Of a stretch of 64,000 bases of DNA, positions 8,485-16,951 are shown in pieces. The DNA comes from Ilumatobacter sp. (GTDB taxonomy: Bacteria > Actinomycetota > Acidimicrobiia > Acidimicrobiales > Ilumatobacteraceae), in NCBI GenBank assembly GCA_007693335.1, contig REDU01000138.1, positions 1 to 64,000 of the forward strand, in the 5' to 3' direction. Made by a program: the position numbers and the translations under genes. Each line of letters begins with the position of its first letter. Within the stretch, counting starts at the first letter, position 1. Below the pieces are notes generated by a model that was not told the DNA's origin, searched no databases, and saw nothing but the letters and a program-made list of their open reading frames with translations.

Positions 8485-8777
8485 CTGGCACCGCCCCGCC
8501 GGGAGAGGAGACGGCCGTACGCGGCGCGGAGCGGGCGCGTCATCCTCAACACCCGGCTGTTCTCGAGCGACTGGATCTCCGCCTCCAGTGTCTCGACGCG
8601 GGCCTCGAGCTCCTCGATCCGCCGCTCGCCCGCGACCTGCTCGGTGACCGCGTCCTCCATCAGCCGGATCAGGTCGAGCGCCTTCGTGCGCAGCCGTTCG
8701 TTGTCGGCATCGAGTTGCTCGACCAGAGCGAGCAGTTCGGTGTCGTCGGGCGGGCGGTCGGCAGGTTGGTCGCTCAT
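8481..8777 (-). CDS. Small free-standing coiled-coil protein with SRVLRMTRPLR tail
   Basis: The protein has 98 residues. Residues about 12-75 are a heptad-rich coiled coil (repeated leucines among charged residues: ELLALVEQLDADNERL, RRIEELEARVETLEAEI). The tail SRVLRMTRPLRAAYGRLL resembles a short basic and hydrophobic motif that usually ends a coiled coil attached to glycosyltransferases or methyltransferases in surface loci. Here it stands alone. Four-base ATGA overlaps at both ends couple it to the ligase-like gene and the GT. A scaffold role that brings the GT to a complex is inference. Confidence 0.8.
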   Translation of the reverse strand: MSDQPADRPPDDTELLALVEQLDADNERLRTKALDLIRLMEDAVTEQVAGERRIEELEARVETLEAEIQSLENSRVLRMTRPLRAAYGRLLSRRGGAR

Positions 8778-10138
8778 GACGGATCCCGCTGGAGTTCGGC
8801 CAGGGCCCGTCCGGTGATGGCGGTGAGCAGGATCCAGGGGAGCAGGTTGGCGCCCACCATCGTCTCACCGAGGTTCACCGCAACTGCGTACACCGCGGCG
8901 CCGAACAGGAACACGCCGAGCGCGTCGGGGGTGCGCCATGTCACCGTGCCGACGCGACCGAGCATGACACCGACCGCCACGACCAGAGCGACGAGGCCGA
9001 TGATCCCGACCCCGAGGAGGACCTCCATGAAGCCCGAGTGCGCCTCGTACACCTCCCGGCCGTACTGCTCGGCGAGCGCATCGATGATCTCGGGGCGGGT
9101 CCAGACCGCCATGAAACCCCAGCCCTGGATCGGCCGCTCGCCCACGAACTGGAGCACGACGTCCCAGATCTCGGTACGTCCCGACAGGGTGGGTGACCGG
9201 TCGAGGCGGCTGGCGATCGCGCCGCTCGAGATCACCCCGACCACCACCACCAGCGTGACGCCGCTTCCGGCCACCACCGCGATCCGGCGACGCATCCTGG
9301 CGCGTGGCCCGGGCAACGTGAGCGCGAGGAGACCGACGGCCGTCAGGGCCACGACCAGACCGAACACCGGAGTGAGCGACCCGGACAGCCACCACACCCA
9401 GAGGTCGATCACCGCCACGAGACCGAGGAGGACGACGACGCCCCATCGTCGGGCACGGGCGGTGTGGACCGCGAGCGCGACGGCGGTGGCAGCCGCCAGC
9501 ACCGCGACCGGCCCGAGCGAGTTGCGGTTGAAGTAGACCCCGGCGAGATCGCCGTTGTGGTCGATCGCCAGCGGCCAGTCACGCCAGTACGAGAACAGAC
9601 TCGCGACCACCCCGGCGTGCATCGCAACCGCCAGCGCAGTCACGAGACCGAGGCGGGACAACGACGCGCCGGCGAGGAGCGCAGCAACGGTGCCGACCGC
9701 CATCATCGCCCCCTGCTCGACGGTGCGCGCCGAGTCCACCGACCAGAGTCCCGACACGGTGATGAGACCGACGACCGCCGCGAGCGTCACGAGCACGAGT
9801 GGATCGATTCGCAACGTCGTGATGGCCGGGAGGCAGAGGGCGATCACGACCAGCGCGCCGACCACGAACGCCCCTTGGACCCATCGGTCGTCGATGAAGT
9901 CGCCGGTGAACGGTGCTGCCTCGAAGCGGATGCGGAACACCGGCCCCTTGGTCACCATGAAGAACATCACGCTGGTGGCGAACCAGATGGCGGGCGGCCT
10001 CCAGCCGAGCGCCGACCAGCGGTCGATCGGCGAGCCGGGACCTTCGGCCGCGACGAACTCGTCGCCGGTCGGGACGGCGGCAGTCTCGGCGGTGACCTCG
10101 TCGCGTCCTGCGGGATGTTCGGTGGCGGTCTCGCTCAC
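8774..10138 (-). CDS. O-antigen ligase/polymerase family membrane protein
   Basis: The protein has 454 residues and about eleven to twelve hydrophobic segments. It has a large extracytoplasmic loop containing GRTEIWDVVLQFVGERPIQGWGF and EAHSGFMEVLLGVGIIG. The G-x-T-E-I-W and H-S-x-(F/L) features are those of the Wzy_C/WaaL family, which transfers or polymerises undecaprenyl-linked glycans. With two ABC exporters in the locus, a ligase attaching the exported chain to a carrier is more likely than a Wzy polymerase, but sequence alone cannot decide. The N-terminal 45 residues are polar. A TACCGT box at 10154-10149 lies ten bases before the GTG start; the gene is divergent from galE. Confidence 0.85.
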   Translation of the reverse strand: MSETATEHPAGRDEVTAETAAVPTGDEFVAAEGPGSPIDRWSALGWRPPAIWFATSVMFFMVTKGPVFRIRFEAAPFTGDFIDDRWVQGAFVVGALVVIALCLPAITTLRIDPLVLVTLAAVVGLITVSGLWSVDSARTVEQGAMMAVGTVAALLAGASLSRLGLVTALAVAMHAGVVASLFSYWRDWPLAIDHNGDLAGVYFNRNSLGPVAVLAAATAVALAVHTARARRWGVVVLLGLVAVIDLWVWWLSGSLTPVFGLVVALTAVGLLALTLPGPRARMRRRIAVVAGSGVTLVVVVGVISSGAIASRLDRSPTLSGRTEIWDVVLQFVGERPIQGWGFMAVWTRPEIIDALAEQYGREVYEAHSGFMEVLLGVGIIGLVALVVAVGVMLGRVGTVTWRTPDALGVFLFGAAVYAVAVNLGETMVGANLLPWILLTAITGRALAELQRDPS

Positions 10139-10148
10139 GGTGGGCCCA

Positions 10149-10154
10149 ACGGTA
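10149..10154 (-). promoter_or_regulatory. -10 element upstream of the ligase-like gene
   Basis: TACCGT, read on the minus strand, lies ten bases before GTG 10138 and implies a leader of no more than about three bases. Confidence 0.4.
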
Positions 10155-10171
10155 CTCCCGGTGTCCGTCGC

Positions 10172-10177
10172 TAACGT
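10172..10177 (+). promoter_or_regulatory. -10 element for leaderless galE
   Basis: TAACGT ends seven bases before the GTG at 10185. This spacing sets the start of galE and suggests a leaderless mRNA. Confidence 0.55.
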
Positions 10178-10184
10178 GCGCTCC

Positions 10185-11186
10185 GTGGCTCCCGAACCGA
10201 TCGCCGGACAGACCGTGCTCGTGACCGGCGGTGCCGGCTACATCGGCTCGCACACCGTCCGGGCGCTGCGGGCGGCCGACCGACCGGTGGTGGTGCTCGA
10301 CTCGCTCGAGCTCGGCACCGCGGACGCCGTGATCGACGCCCCGTTGGTGGTGGGCGACATCGCCGACGAGGCACTCGTCGAGCAGGTGTGCCGTGACCAC
10401 GACGTGGGCTCGGTGGTGCACTTCGCTGCGTACAAGAACGTGGGCGAGTCGATGACCGACCCCGGCAAGTACTTCCACAACAACGTCGACGGCACGGTCC
10501 ACCTGGTCGAGGCGGTGCTCCGGGCGGGTGTTCAGCAGATGGTGTTCTCGTCGTCGTGCTCGGTGTACGGCACGCCGCCGACGGTGCCCGTGGACGAGTC
10601 TGCCCCGATCGCACCCGAGAGCGTCTACGCCGACACCAAGGCGATGATCGAACGGGTGCTGCGCTGGTACGGCATGACGAGTGGGCTGCGAGCGGTGTCG
10701 CTGCGCTACTTCAACGCGGCAGGGGCGAGTGTCGACAGCCGCATCGGCGAGGACTGGTCGTACGCGCTGAACCTGATCCCGGTGGCGATGCGGGCGCTGC
10801 TGCTCGGCGACCCACCGCAGCTGCAGGTGTACGGGACCGACTACCCCACCCCCGACGGCACGTGTATCCGCGACTACATCCACGTGGACGATCTCGCCGA
10901 CGCCCACGTCAAGTCGCTCGACCACCTCGATCGCGGCGGCGACACCGTCGAGATCAACGTGGGCACCGGCATCGGTTCCTCGGTGCTCGAGGTGCTGAAC
11001 GCCATCGGAGCCGTGGCCGGTCGCCCGGTCCCCCACGAACTGGCGCCGCGGCGGGCCGGCGACCCGGTGTCGACGTACGCCGAGCCCTCCCGAGCCGCAG
11101 AGGTGCTCGGCTGGCGAGCGGCGCACGGTCTCGACGAGATCGTGCGCACGGCCTACGCCTGGCATCTCGCGCAACTGGGCGACTGA
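10185..11186 (+). CDS. galE: UDP-glucose 4-epimerase
   Basis: This 333-residue short-chain dehydrogenase interconverts UDP-glucose and UDP-galactose (or the GlcNAc/GalNAc pair) to supply sugar donors. The N-terminal NAD site reads VLVTGGAGYIGSHTV. The catalytic features are FSSSCSVYG (the S of S-x-Y-K), then YADTKAMIE with the Y-x-x-x-K pair, and RYFNAAGA. HVDDLADAHV and the NVGTGIGSSVLEV block are family typical. The frame is open further upstream, but GTG 10185 is favoured because a TAACGT box sits seven bases before it; GTG 10176 is an alternative. The next gene starts about 58 bases downstream. Confidence 0.95.
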   Translation: MAPEPIAGQTVLVTGGAGYIGSHTVRALRAADRPVVVLDSLELGTADAVIDAPLVVGDIADEALVEQVCRDHDVGSVVHFAAYKNVGESMTDPGKYFHNNVDGTVHLVEAVLRAGVQQMVFSSSCSVYGTPPTVPVDESAPIAPESVYADTKAMIERVLRWYGMTSGLRAVSLRYFNAAGASVDSRIGEDWSYALNLIPVAMRALLLGDPPQLQVYGTDYPTPDGTCIRDYIHVDDLADAHVKSLDHLDRGGDTVEINVGTGIGSSVLEVLNAIGAVAGRPVPHELAPRRAGDPVSTYAEPSRAAEVLGWRAAHGLDEIVRTAYAWHLAQLGD

Positions 11187-11244
11187 AGCGCTCCCGGTCG
11201 CTCCCGGTGGGTTGAGCGGCGGAGAGGTACGCTGGGAAAGCCCT

Positions 11245-12642
11245 ATGCGGGAGATGACGCGCCCCGAGACCGAGCCCACGAGCCAGCCGTTCCCGGCGGC
11301 GATCGAACGCGTCGTCACTCGTGCTCACCGGCCGCTCGGCTGGATGTGGAACCACGGGTTCAGATTCCTGTTCGCCCTCGACGCCGTCGGTCTGTTCGGT
11401 GCGATGGTGCTGATCAACTTCGCACGGTTCGGGACCGACTGGCCGTTCTATCCGTTGAGTCATTACCTGGTCGGCTTCTCGATCGCCACGGCCATCCATC
11501 TGTTCGTGAACTACTTCGCCGGGCTGTACGAGCGCGAGCCGCGACTCGGCTACCGGCCCTGGCTGCCGCGCTGCGCGGTCGCGATGGCCATCGGTGTGGG
11601 CGCGCAGGGCGTCACGTTCGTGCTCCTCGATCGATACCTCATGCCGCGTCTGAACCTCGTCGCCCTGCTGGTGATCGGGTCGATCGTGCTCACCGCGAAC
11701 CGCGGGATCAGCCGCACGCTGGCCGACCGCCGTCGGGGGCCGTCGAGGGTGCTCCTTGTCGGCACCGAACCGGCGATCGAGCGTGCCCGGGAGCACATCG
11801 CGATGAGCGAGCGACAAACGGTGGTTGCAGGAGCGGTGCCGAGCACCGATGGGTTGTTCGCCATCGTCCGCGAGACCGGAGCGACCGACGTACTCCTGCT
11901 GGACCTCACGGCCTTCGAGTCGGCGTTCCCCGAACCGCTGACCACGCTCGAGCGATACCAGGTCGGGGTCCACCAACGTGTGAGCGCCCACGAGACGCTG
12001 CTCGGGCTGAAGTCGGTCCGACAGGTGGCGGGAATGCCGTTCACACGGATGCGCACGCACGGGGTGGCCAACCACCAGCTGCACCTCAAACGCTTCTTCG
12101 ACCTGTTCCTGGTGATCGGCACGCTGCCGATCACCATCCCCGTCCTCCTGCTCCTGGCGCTCTACGTGCGGGGCAGAGCGGGCTCCCCCGTGCTGTACCG
12201 CCAGCGACGGGTCGGCCGCGACGGCACCCGGTTCTCGGTCGTGAAGTTCCGCACGATGGTGCCCGATGCCGAATCCGCCGGCCCCCAGCTGGCCGATCGT
12301 GACGACCAACGCGTCGTTCGGGGCATGGCATGGATGCGCTCGTCACGCGCTGACGAGCTCCCGCAGCTGTGGAACGTGCTCAAGGGCGAGATGTCGCTGG
12401 TGGGGCCGCGTCCGGAGCGCCCGGAGTTCGTGGCGGCGATCGAGGCCGAGGTACCTGGCTACGGTCGACGGCACGAGCTCCCACCGGGTCTGACCGGAAT
12501 GGCACAGGTCTACGGTCGATACGACACCTCGGCCGATCACAAGCTGGGATACGACCTGCAGTACCTCGTCAACTGGTCGCTCATCCTCGATGTCCAGATC
12601 CTGCTGCGCACCGTGTGGGTCGTGCTGAGCCAGCGTGTCTGA
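11245..12642 (+). CDS. Polyprenyl-phosphate sugar-1-phosphate transferase (WbaP/WcaJ type) initiating glycan synthesis
   Basis: This 465-residue enzyme has about four N-terminal membrane segments (residues about 40-170), then a soluble CoA-binding-like middle region starting near SRVLLVGTEPAIERA, then a re-entrant helix (KRFFDLFLVIGTLPITIPVLLLLALYV) and the catalytic bacterial sugar-transferase domain. In that domain, PVLYRQRRVGRDG, FSVVKFRTMV, RSSRADELPQLWNVLKGEMSLVGPRP and PPGLTGMAQVYGR are the classic conserved blocks, shown here in separate pieces. It transfers a hexose-1-phosphate from a UDP-sugar to undecaprenyl phosphate. ATG 11245 with a GGGAAAG site is chosen over TTG 11212. Confidence 0.93.
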   Translation: MREMTRPETEPTSQPFPAAIERVVTRAHRPLGWMWNHGFRFLFALDAVGLFGAMVLINFARFGTDWPFYPLSHYLVGFSIATAIHLFVNYFAGLYEREPRLGYRPWLPRCAVAMAIGVGAQGVTFVLLDRYLMPRLNLVALLVIGSIVLTANRGISRTLADRRRGPSRVLLVGTEPAIERAREHIAMSERQTVVAGAVPSTDGLFAIVRETGATDVLLLDLTAFESAFPEPLTTLERYQVGVHQRVSAHETLLGLKSVRQVAGMPFTRMRTHGVANHQLHLKRFFDLFLVIGTLPITIPVLLLLALYVRGRAGSPVLYRQRRVGRDGTRFSVVKFRTMVPDAESAGPQLADRDDQRVVRGMAWMRSSRADELPQLWNVLKGEMSLVGPRPERPEFVAAIEAEVPGYGRRHELPPGLTGMAQVYGRYDTSADHKLGYDLQYLVNWSLILDVQILLRTVWVVLSQRV

Positions 12643-13654
12643 GGACCCCGCACCGCCGGCCGACGGTTCGGGGTGGCCGTCGGTCTCCGTCGTCATGCCG
12701 GTGCGCAACGAGGCCGAGGGCTTGGCCGGCGCGGTGGCGAGCGTGCTCGACCAGGTGTATCCGCGGCCGATCGACGTGGTGCTGGCCGTGGGTCCGTCCG
12801 ATGACGGGACCGAAGAGGTCGCCGCCGACCTCGCCCGCGCCGACGAGCGCGTGCGCGCGGTCTCCAACCCCGCCGGACTCACTCCAGCCGGTCTGAACGC
12901 AGCGATCAGGGCGTCCGACGGTGAGATCGTGGTTCGGGTGGACGGACACGCGCGGCTGAGCGACGGCTACGTGCGCCGCGCTGTCGAGACGATGCAACGA
13001 ACGGGTGCCGTGAACGTGGGCGGCGTGCAGCACGCGGTCGGCACCACACCATTCGAGCGAGCGGTGGCCGTGGCGATGAGCTCGCGCTTCGGTACCGGAG
13101 GTGCCCGCTTCCACATCGGCGGTAACGAGGGCGCGGTCGACACGGTGTACCTGGGGGTCTTCCGACGCGATGCGATCCGGGAAGTCGGGTTGTTCGACGA
13201 GGGATTGGTGCGCAACCAGGACTACGAGCTGAACATCCGTCTGAGAGAGGCGGGCGGCACGATCTGGTTCGATCCCGAGCTGAGCGTCGAGTACCGACCT
13301 CGCGGGTCGGCCCGGCGGTTGGCGCGCCAGTACTTCGAGTACGGCTGGTGGAAAGCGGTGGTGGCACGGCGCCATCCCGGCTCGCTGCGGGCCCGACAGC
13401 TGGCGCCGGCGGTCGCCACGGCAGCCGTGGGTGTCGGCCTCGTCGCCGGCAGAAGGAGCCGGCTGCTGCGGATGGCACCGATCGGGTACGCCTCCGCCAC
13501 GGTGGTCGCGTCCGCGATGCGGGTCCGTGATGCACCCGGCGTGGCGGTCAGACTGCTCGTCGTCTACCCGGCCATGCACCTGTGCTGGGGCACAGGGTTC
13601 ATCACATCGGTCGTCACCTCGTGGTGGTCGCGGGATCGTCCAGCGGATCGATGA
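12635..13654 (+). CDS. GT2 glycosyltransferase of the ExoA/succinoglycan type
   Basis: The protein has 339 residues. VSVVMPVRNEAEGLAGAVAS opens the GT-A fold, EIVVRVDGHARLSDGY holds the DxD-like VDGHA motif typical of ExoA-family enzymes, and FDEGLVRNQDYELNIRLREAG gives the acidic catalytic block. The C-terminal third has two or three hydrophobic segments, so it is membrane associated. The start overlaps the stop of the initiating transferase by eight bases, placing it in the same operon and suggesting that it adds an early sugar. Its 3' end overlaps the opposite-strand methyltransferase by 41 bases. Confidence 0.88.
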   Translation: MSEDPAPPADGSGWPSVSVVMPVRNEAEGLAGAVASVLDQVYPRPIDVVLAVGPSDDGTEEVAADLARADERVRAVSNPAGLTPAGLNAAIRASDGEIVVRVDGHARLSDGYVRRAVETMQRTGAVNVGGVQHAVGTTPFERAVAVAMSSRFGTGGARFHIGGNEGAVDTVYLGVFRRDAIREVGLFDEGLVRNQDYELNIRLREAGGTIWFDPELSVEYRPRGSARRLARQYFEYGWWKAVVARRHPGSLRARQLAPAVATAAVGVGLVAGRRSRLLRMAPIGYASATVVASAMRVRDAPGVAVRLLVVYPAMHLCWGTGFITSVVTSWWSRDRPADR

Positions 13655-14378
13655 GTTCGATCACCACCACCCAGGCCAGGCGACGGGCGAGCGACGACCG
13701 CGCGAACAACCACTGATCGATCCGGTGGAGCCGCTCGATCAGCCCGGCGCACCGGTCGAAACGTCTCAGCGGCACCCCGGCCAACGCCGTGAGGTTGAAG
13801 TGCTGCACCCGACACTCGCGGAAACCGAGCGTCACCGACGTGATCGACGCAATTCGGAGCGGCTCCTCGTCGACGCTGCGCATCGCCGGCGTGAACCGGC
13901 GGTACACGTTGATCAACGGATTGTGACCGAGCGGTTCCACGAACACGGCAGCACCGCCCGGCCGTAGCACGCGACGAATCTCTGCGACAGCCGGTGCGAG
14001 CTCGAGGTGATGGAGGATGCCCGATCCGCTGACGAGGTCGAACGACCGGTCCGGGAAGTCGAGCGACTGGGCATCCATCTCGACGAACGTCGCGCCGACC
14101 TTCGCTCGCCTGGCCCGCTTCCGGGCCCTGGCCAATGCAACCGGCGAGATGTCGATCCCGACCACGTCGCTCCCCGATCGGGCGAGGTCGAGCGCGAGGC
14201 TGCCCGTCCCACACCCGTACTCGAGGACACGGAACTCGGGACCACCGCGCTCGAGGACGAGTCGTCGATACACGTCCTTACCGGCATCGACCGCGTAGTA
14301 CTTCCGAGCGTTCCTGCGAGGTCCGGTCGCGAACCGATGGTCGTGGAACTCGCGCTCTCGGTCCTGCCTGGTGCTCAT
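13614..14378 (-). CDS. Class I SAM-dependent methyltransferase
   Basis: The protein has 254 residues. Motif I is VLEYGCGTGSLALDLA, followed by VVGIDISPVALARAR (acidic ribose-binding residue), MDAQSLDFPDRSFDLVSG and an LRPGGAAVFVEPLG strand, the Methyltransf_11 layout. After residue 160 it has the NPLINVYRRFTPAMRSVDEEPLR type of tail found in methyltransferases of surface glycan loci. It lies downstream of a rhamnosyltransferase-like gene with a 10-base gap. The acceptor is unknown; glycan O-methylation fits the locus. Confidence 0.88.
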   Translation of the reverse strand: MSTRQDREREFHDHRFATGPRRNARKYYAVDAGKDVYRRLVLERGGPEFRVLEYGCGTGSLALDLARSGSDVVGIDISPVALARARKRARRAKVGATFVEMDAQSLDFPDRSFDLVSGSGILHHLELAPAVAEIRRVLRPGGAAVFVEPLGHNPLINVYRRFTPAMRSVDEEPLRIASITSVTLGFRECRVQHFNLTALAGVPLRRFDRCAGLIERLHRIDQWLFARSSLARRLAWVVVIELIDPLDDPATTTR

Positions 14379-14388
14379 GTTCGAGTAC

Positions 14389-15282
14389 TCACAGGACCGG
14401 TGGACGACCGAGACGGGTCAGGCGAACGACCGTGGACCATCGGATCGGCCGGCGCGGACCGATGCGCGACCGCCATCCGGCGCGATATCCGTTCAGGGTG
14501 GGCCGCAGGTCACCCGGCGACCGGAGGATCGTCACCACCAACCAATTGACGAGATAGACGACGGCCAGGGGCAACGGGAGCGTTCGATGCACCAACCAGA
14601 CCCGGTTCCGGGCGGTCCGGGTTGCCGCGTCCGGATGGCGGCTCGGCTCCGTTCGGGGATGACGGATCTGCAGATCGGCGTCGTACCAGATCCTCCAGCC
14701 GGCGTCCGCGAGGCGCCATGCGAGATCGGTCTCCTCCATCGAGTAGAAGAACTCGCCGGCGTATCCGCCGACGGACTCGAATGCCGACCGACGGATGGCC
14801 ACCACCCCACCGAGGAAGCTGGTGACCTCACCGGAGCTGGTGGCGCTCGCACGACCCCAGCGGGGCACATGGCGTTGCGCGGTATGGCCGTGTTCGTCCA
14901 CGATCCGAGTACCGATGACCCCCAGATCGGACTCCCGCTCGAATCGGTGCGCGAGCTGGGCAAACGTGTCCGCGTCGACGATCTCGGCGTCGTCGTCGAG
15001 GAAGAAGAGGTACACGCCGCTCGCGTGTCGGGCGCCGACGTTGCGGCCCTCGGGGATCCCCAGGTTCTCGGCGAGCGCGATGTCACGCACGGGTGGGGTC
15101 CGGTCGGCGTGGACGCCGGCTCGATCAGGGTCGACGGGTGCGCACCCGTTCCACACCACCAGCACCTCGGTGCGGACGCCGGATTGGCCCGTTGCGCTCG
15201 CCACGGCGGCATCGAGCGCCTCGGTCCGGTCGCCGCGGGTGAGCACCACCACGCTCACCTCGGGGGATGCGACCTCGGACAC
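14389..15282 (-). CDS. GT2 glycosyltransferase, rhamnosyltransferase-like
   Basis: The protein has 297 residues. VSVVVLTRGDRTEALDAAVAS begins the GT-A fold, and VYLFFLDDDAEIVDADTF provides a clear DDD metal motif. The SMEETDLAWRLADAGWRIWYD block gives the catalytic acidic residues and the usual ED(x)DL-x-R-x-x-x-x-G pattern. It is predicted to transfer a deoxyhexose or hexose to the growing repeat. The GTG start has a TACACT box nine bases upstream (15297-15292) and is divergent from the second exporter permease, whose own box is only 40 bases away. Confidence 0.88.
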   Translation of the reverse strand: MSEVASPEVSVVVLTRGDRTEALDAAVASATGQSGVRTEVLVVWNGCAPVDPDRAGVHADRTPPVRDIALAENLGIPEGRNVGARHASGVYLFFLDDDAEIVDADTFAQLAHRFERESDLGVIGTRIVDEHGHTAQRHVPRWGRASATSSGEVTSFLGGVVAIRRSAFESVGGYAGEFFYSMEETDLAWRLADAGWRIWYDADLQIRHPRTEPSRHPDAATRTARNRVWLVHRTLPLPLAVVYLVNWLVVTILRSPGDLRPTLNGYRAGWRSRIGPRRPIRWSTVVRLTRLGRPPVL

Positions 15283-15291
15283 TGCGGACGC

Positions 15292-15297
15292 AGTGTA
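15292..15297 (-). promoter_or_regulatory. -10 element upstream of the GT2 gene at 15282
   Basis: TACACT on the minus strand lies nine bases before the GTG at 15282, so the leader would be two or three bases or absent. Confidence 0.45.
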
Positions 15298-15336
15298 GGG
15301 CGAGCCCTGCAGCGGCCATCGTGGGGCACCGCTCGT

Positions 15337-15342
15337 TACACT
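15337..15342 (+). promoter_or_regulatory. -10 element for the leaderless second wzm
   Basis: TACACT ends six bases before GTG 15349. The box and spacing are identical to those of the vapB gene at 7728. Confidence 0.6.
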
Positions 15343-15348
15343 GCCGGC

Positions 15349-16188
15349 GTGTCAGTCACGTCCCCTGATGGTGTCCGGGAACTGCAGCCTGCGGGCTCGT
15401 ACGCCTCGTTCGGCGTGTATCTCCGACGGTTGTGGGAGCGACGGGAATACCTGATCCACGTTCCGCGTAACGAACTGCGGAGCCGCAACATGAACACCGT
15501 GTTCGGCAACCTGTGGAACCTGCTGAACCCGATCCTCGCGATCGCGGTGTACTACCTGGTGTTCGGTGTCCTGCTCGGGGTCACGCGTGGCGTGGAGTAC
15601 TTCATCCCGTTCCTCGCGATCGGCGTGTTCGCCTACCAGTACACGCAGCGGAGCACGACGCAAGGAGCCAAGAGCCTGGTCGGCAACCTCGGTCTGCTCC
15701 GGTCCATCAGCTTTCCGCGAGCCATGCTCCCGCTCACGACGGTGATCACCGAGACCCTGGCGTTCCTGCCGACCGTGGCCGTGGCGTTCGCGGTGGCGCT
15801 GATCGCCGGGGTACCCGTCAGCATCACCTGGCTGGTGGTCATCCCCATCGTGGTGCTGCACGTGTTGTTCAACGCCGGTGCTGCGTTCGTGGTGGCACGG
15901 CTGAACCACGGATTCCGCGACATCGAGAACATCTTGCCGTTCCTGTTCCGTCTGCTGTTCTACGGCTCGGGAGTGATCTTCTACGTGGGGGCATACCTCG
16001 AGAACCCGAACCTGCGGTGGATCTTCATCGGGAATCCGCTGTTCTCGTTCCTCGCCCTGTACCGCTGGGCGGTGCTCGACATGCCGGCGGTCTGGACCGA
16101 GCTGGTGTCGGTGCTCGTGTGGACGTTCGTCTTGCTGATCGGCGGGCTGTGGTGGTTCCGGCGAGCGGAGGCTTCGTACGGTGGTTGA
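15349..16188 (+). CDS. Second polysaccharide ABC exporter permease (Wzm/ABC-2)
   Basis: This 279-residue permease has six predicted membrane segments, NELRSRNMNTVFGNLWNLLNP at the N-terminal interface helix, and LLRSISFPRAMLPLTTVITE in the middle, the standard Wzm pattern. The start is set by the TACACT box six bases upstream; the frame remains open further upstream but only as an antisense shadow. It is followed with an eight-base overlap by its ATPase. It is only distantly like the permease at 5095, so the locus has two separate exporters rather than a recent duplication. Confidence 0.93.
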   Translation: MSVTSPDGVRELQPAGSYASFGVYLRRLWERREYLIHVPRNELRSRNMNTVFGNLWNLLNPILAIAVYYLVFGVLLGVTRGVEYFIPFLAIGVFAYQYTQRSTTQGAKSLVGNLGLLRSISFPRAMLPLTTVITETLAFLPTVAVAFAVALIAGVPVSITWLVVIPIVVLHVLFNAGAAFVVARLNHGFRDIENILPFLFRLLFYGSGVIFYVGAYLENPNLRWIFIGNPLFSFLALYRWAVLDMPAVWTELVSVLVWTFVLLIGGLWWFRRAEASYGG

Positions 16189-16951
16189 TGTGTCCACGCT
16201 CGATCCCTCGGCACGAGCCGTGACCGACGACATCGCCATCTCGGTACGCGACCTCCATGTGCGGTTCAAGGTCTACGCCGACCGGTCGTTCACGATGCGA
16301 CGGATGTTCACCGGCGGTTTCAAGGGCCGGGTGGCCGACGAGGTCCACGCCGTCAGGGGGGTCTCGTTCGACGTCAAGGTGGGCGAGGTCGTGGGCGTTC
16401 TCGGCTCGAACGGCTCGGGCAAGAGCACGCTGCTCGGTGCGATCGCCGGTCTGCTCCCGCCCACCCAGGGAACGGTGATGGTTCGCCATCAGGCAGTGCT
16501 GCTCGGCGTGAACGCCGCGCTCAACAAGCATCTGTCGGGCAACCGGAACATCTACCTGGGATGCCTGGCGATGGGAATGTCGATGGCCGAGATCCGGGAC
16601 CGGATCGACGAAGTGGCCGAGTTCACCGAACTCGGCAAAGCGCTACAGCGACCACTGCGCACCTATTCGTCTGGTATGCGGGCCCGGCTGGCCTTCGCCA
16701 TCGCGACGTTGCAACAGCCCGAGATCCTCCTGATCGACGAAGCACTTGCGGTCGGCGACCGCAGGTTCCGCAAGAAGAGCCTCGATCGGGTTCGCGAGAT
16801 CCAGGCGAACACCGGGACCATCGTGATGGTCACGCACAACCTCAACGAGATCCGCTCGACGTGCACGCGAGCGCTGTGGATCGACGAGGGTGAGTTGCGG
16901 ATGGACGGCGCGGTCGACGAGGTCGTCGACCTGTACGAGAGTGGTTCGTGA
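16181..16951 (+). CDS. Second exporter ATPase (Wzt type, no carbohydrate-binding domain)
   Basis: The protein has 256 residues. Walker A GSNGSGKST is at 75-83, signature YSSGM at 162-166, Walker B ILLIDEA at 182-188, and the H-loop is in MVTHNLNEI. It ends shortly after the ABC core, so it lacks the Wzt C-terminal glycan-binding domain seen in the ATPase at 3807-5009. This resembles teichoic-acid (TagH-like) or capsule ATPases that do not read the chain end. It starts with GTG overlapping the permease stop by eight bases, and its own stop overlaps the LicD gene by four bases, tying export to that transferase. Confidence 0.93.
   Translation: MVDVSTLDPSARAVTDDIAISVRDLHVRFKVYADRSFTMRRMFTGGFKGRVADEVHAVRGVSFDVKVGEVVGVLGSNGSGKSTLLGAIAGLLPPTQGTVMVRHQAVLLGVNAALNKHLSGNRNIYLGCLAMGMSMAEIRDRIDEVAEFTELGKALQRPLRTYSSGMRARLAFAIATLQQPEILLIDEALAVGDRRFRKKSLDRVREIQANTGTIVMVTHNLNEIRSTCTRALWIDEGELRMDGAVDEVVDLYESGS

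Noticed and set aside
9579-11318. Long minus-strand frame opposite galE
   Set aside because: galE on the other strand has all family motifs; the minus frame has biased shadow composition.
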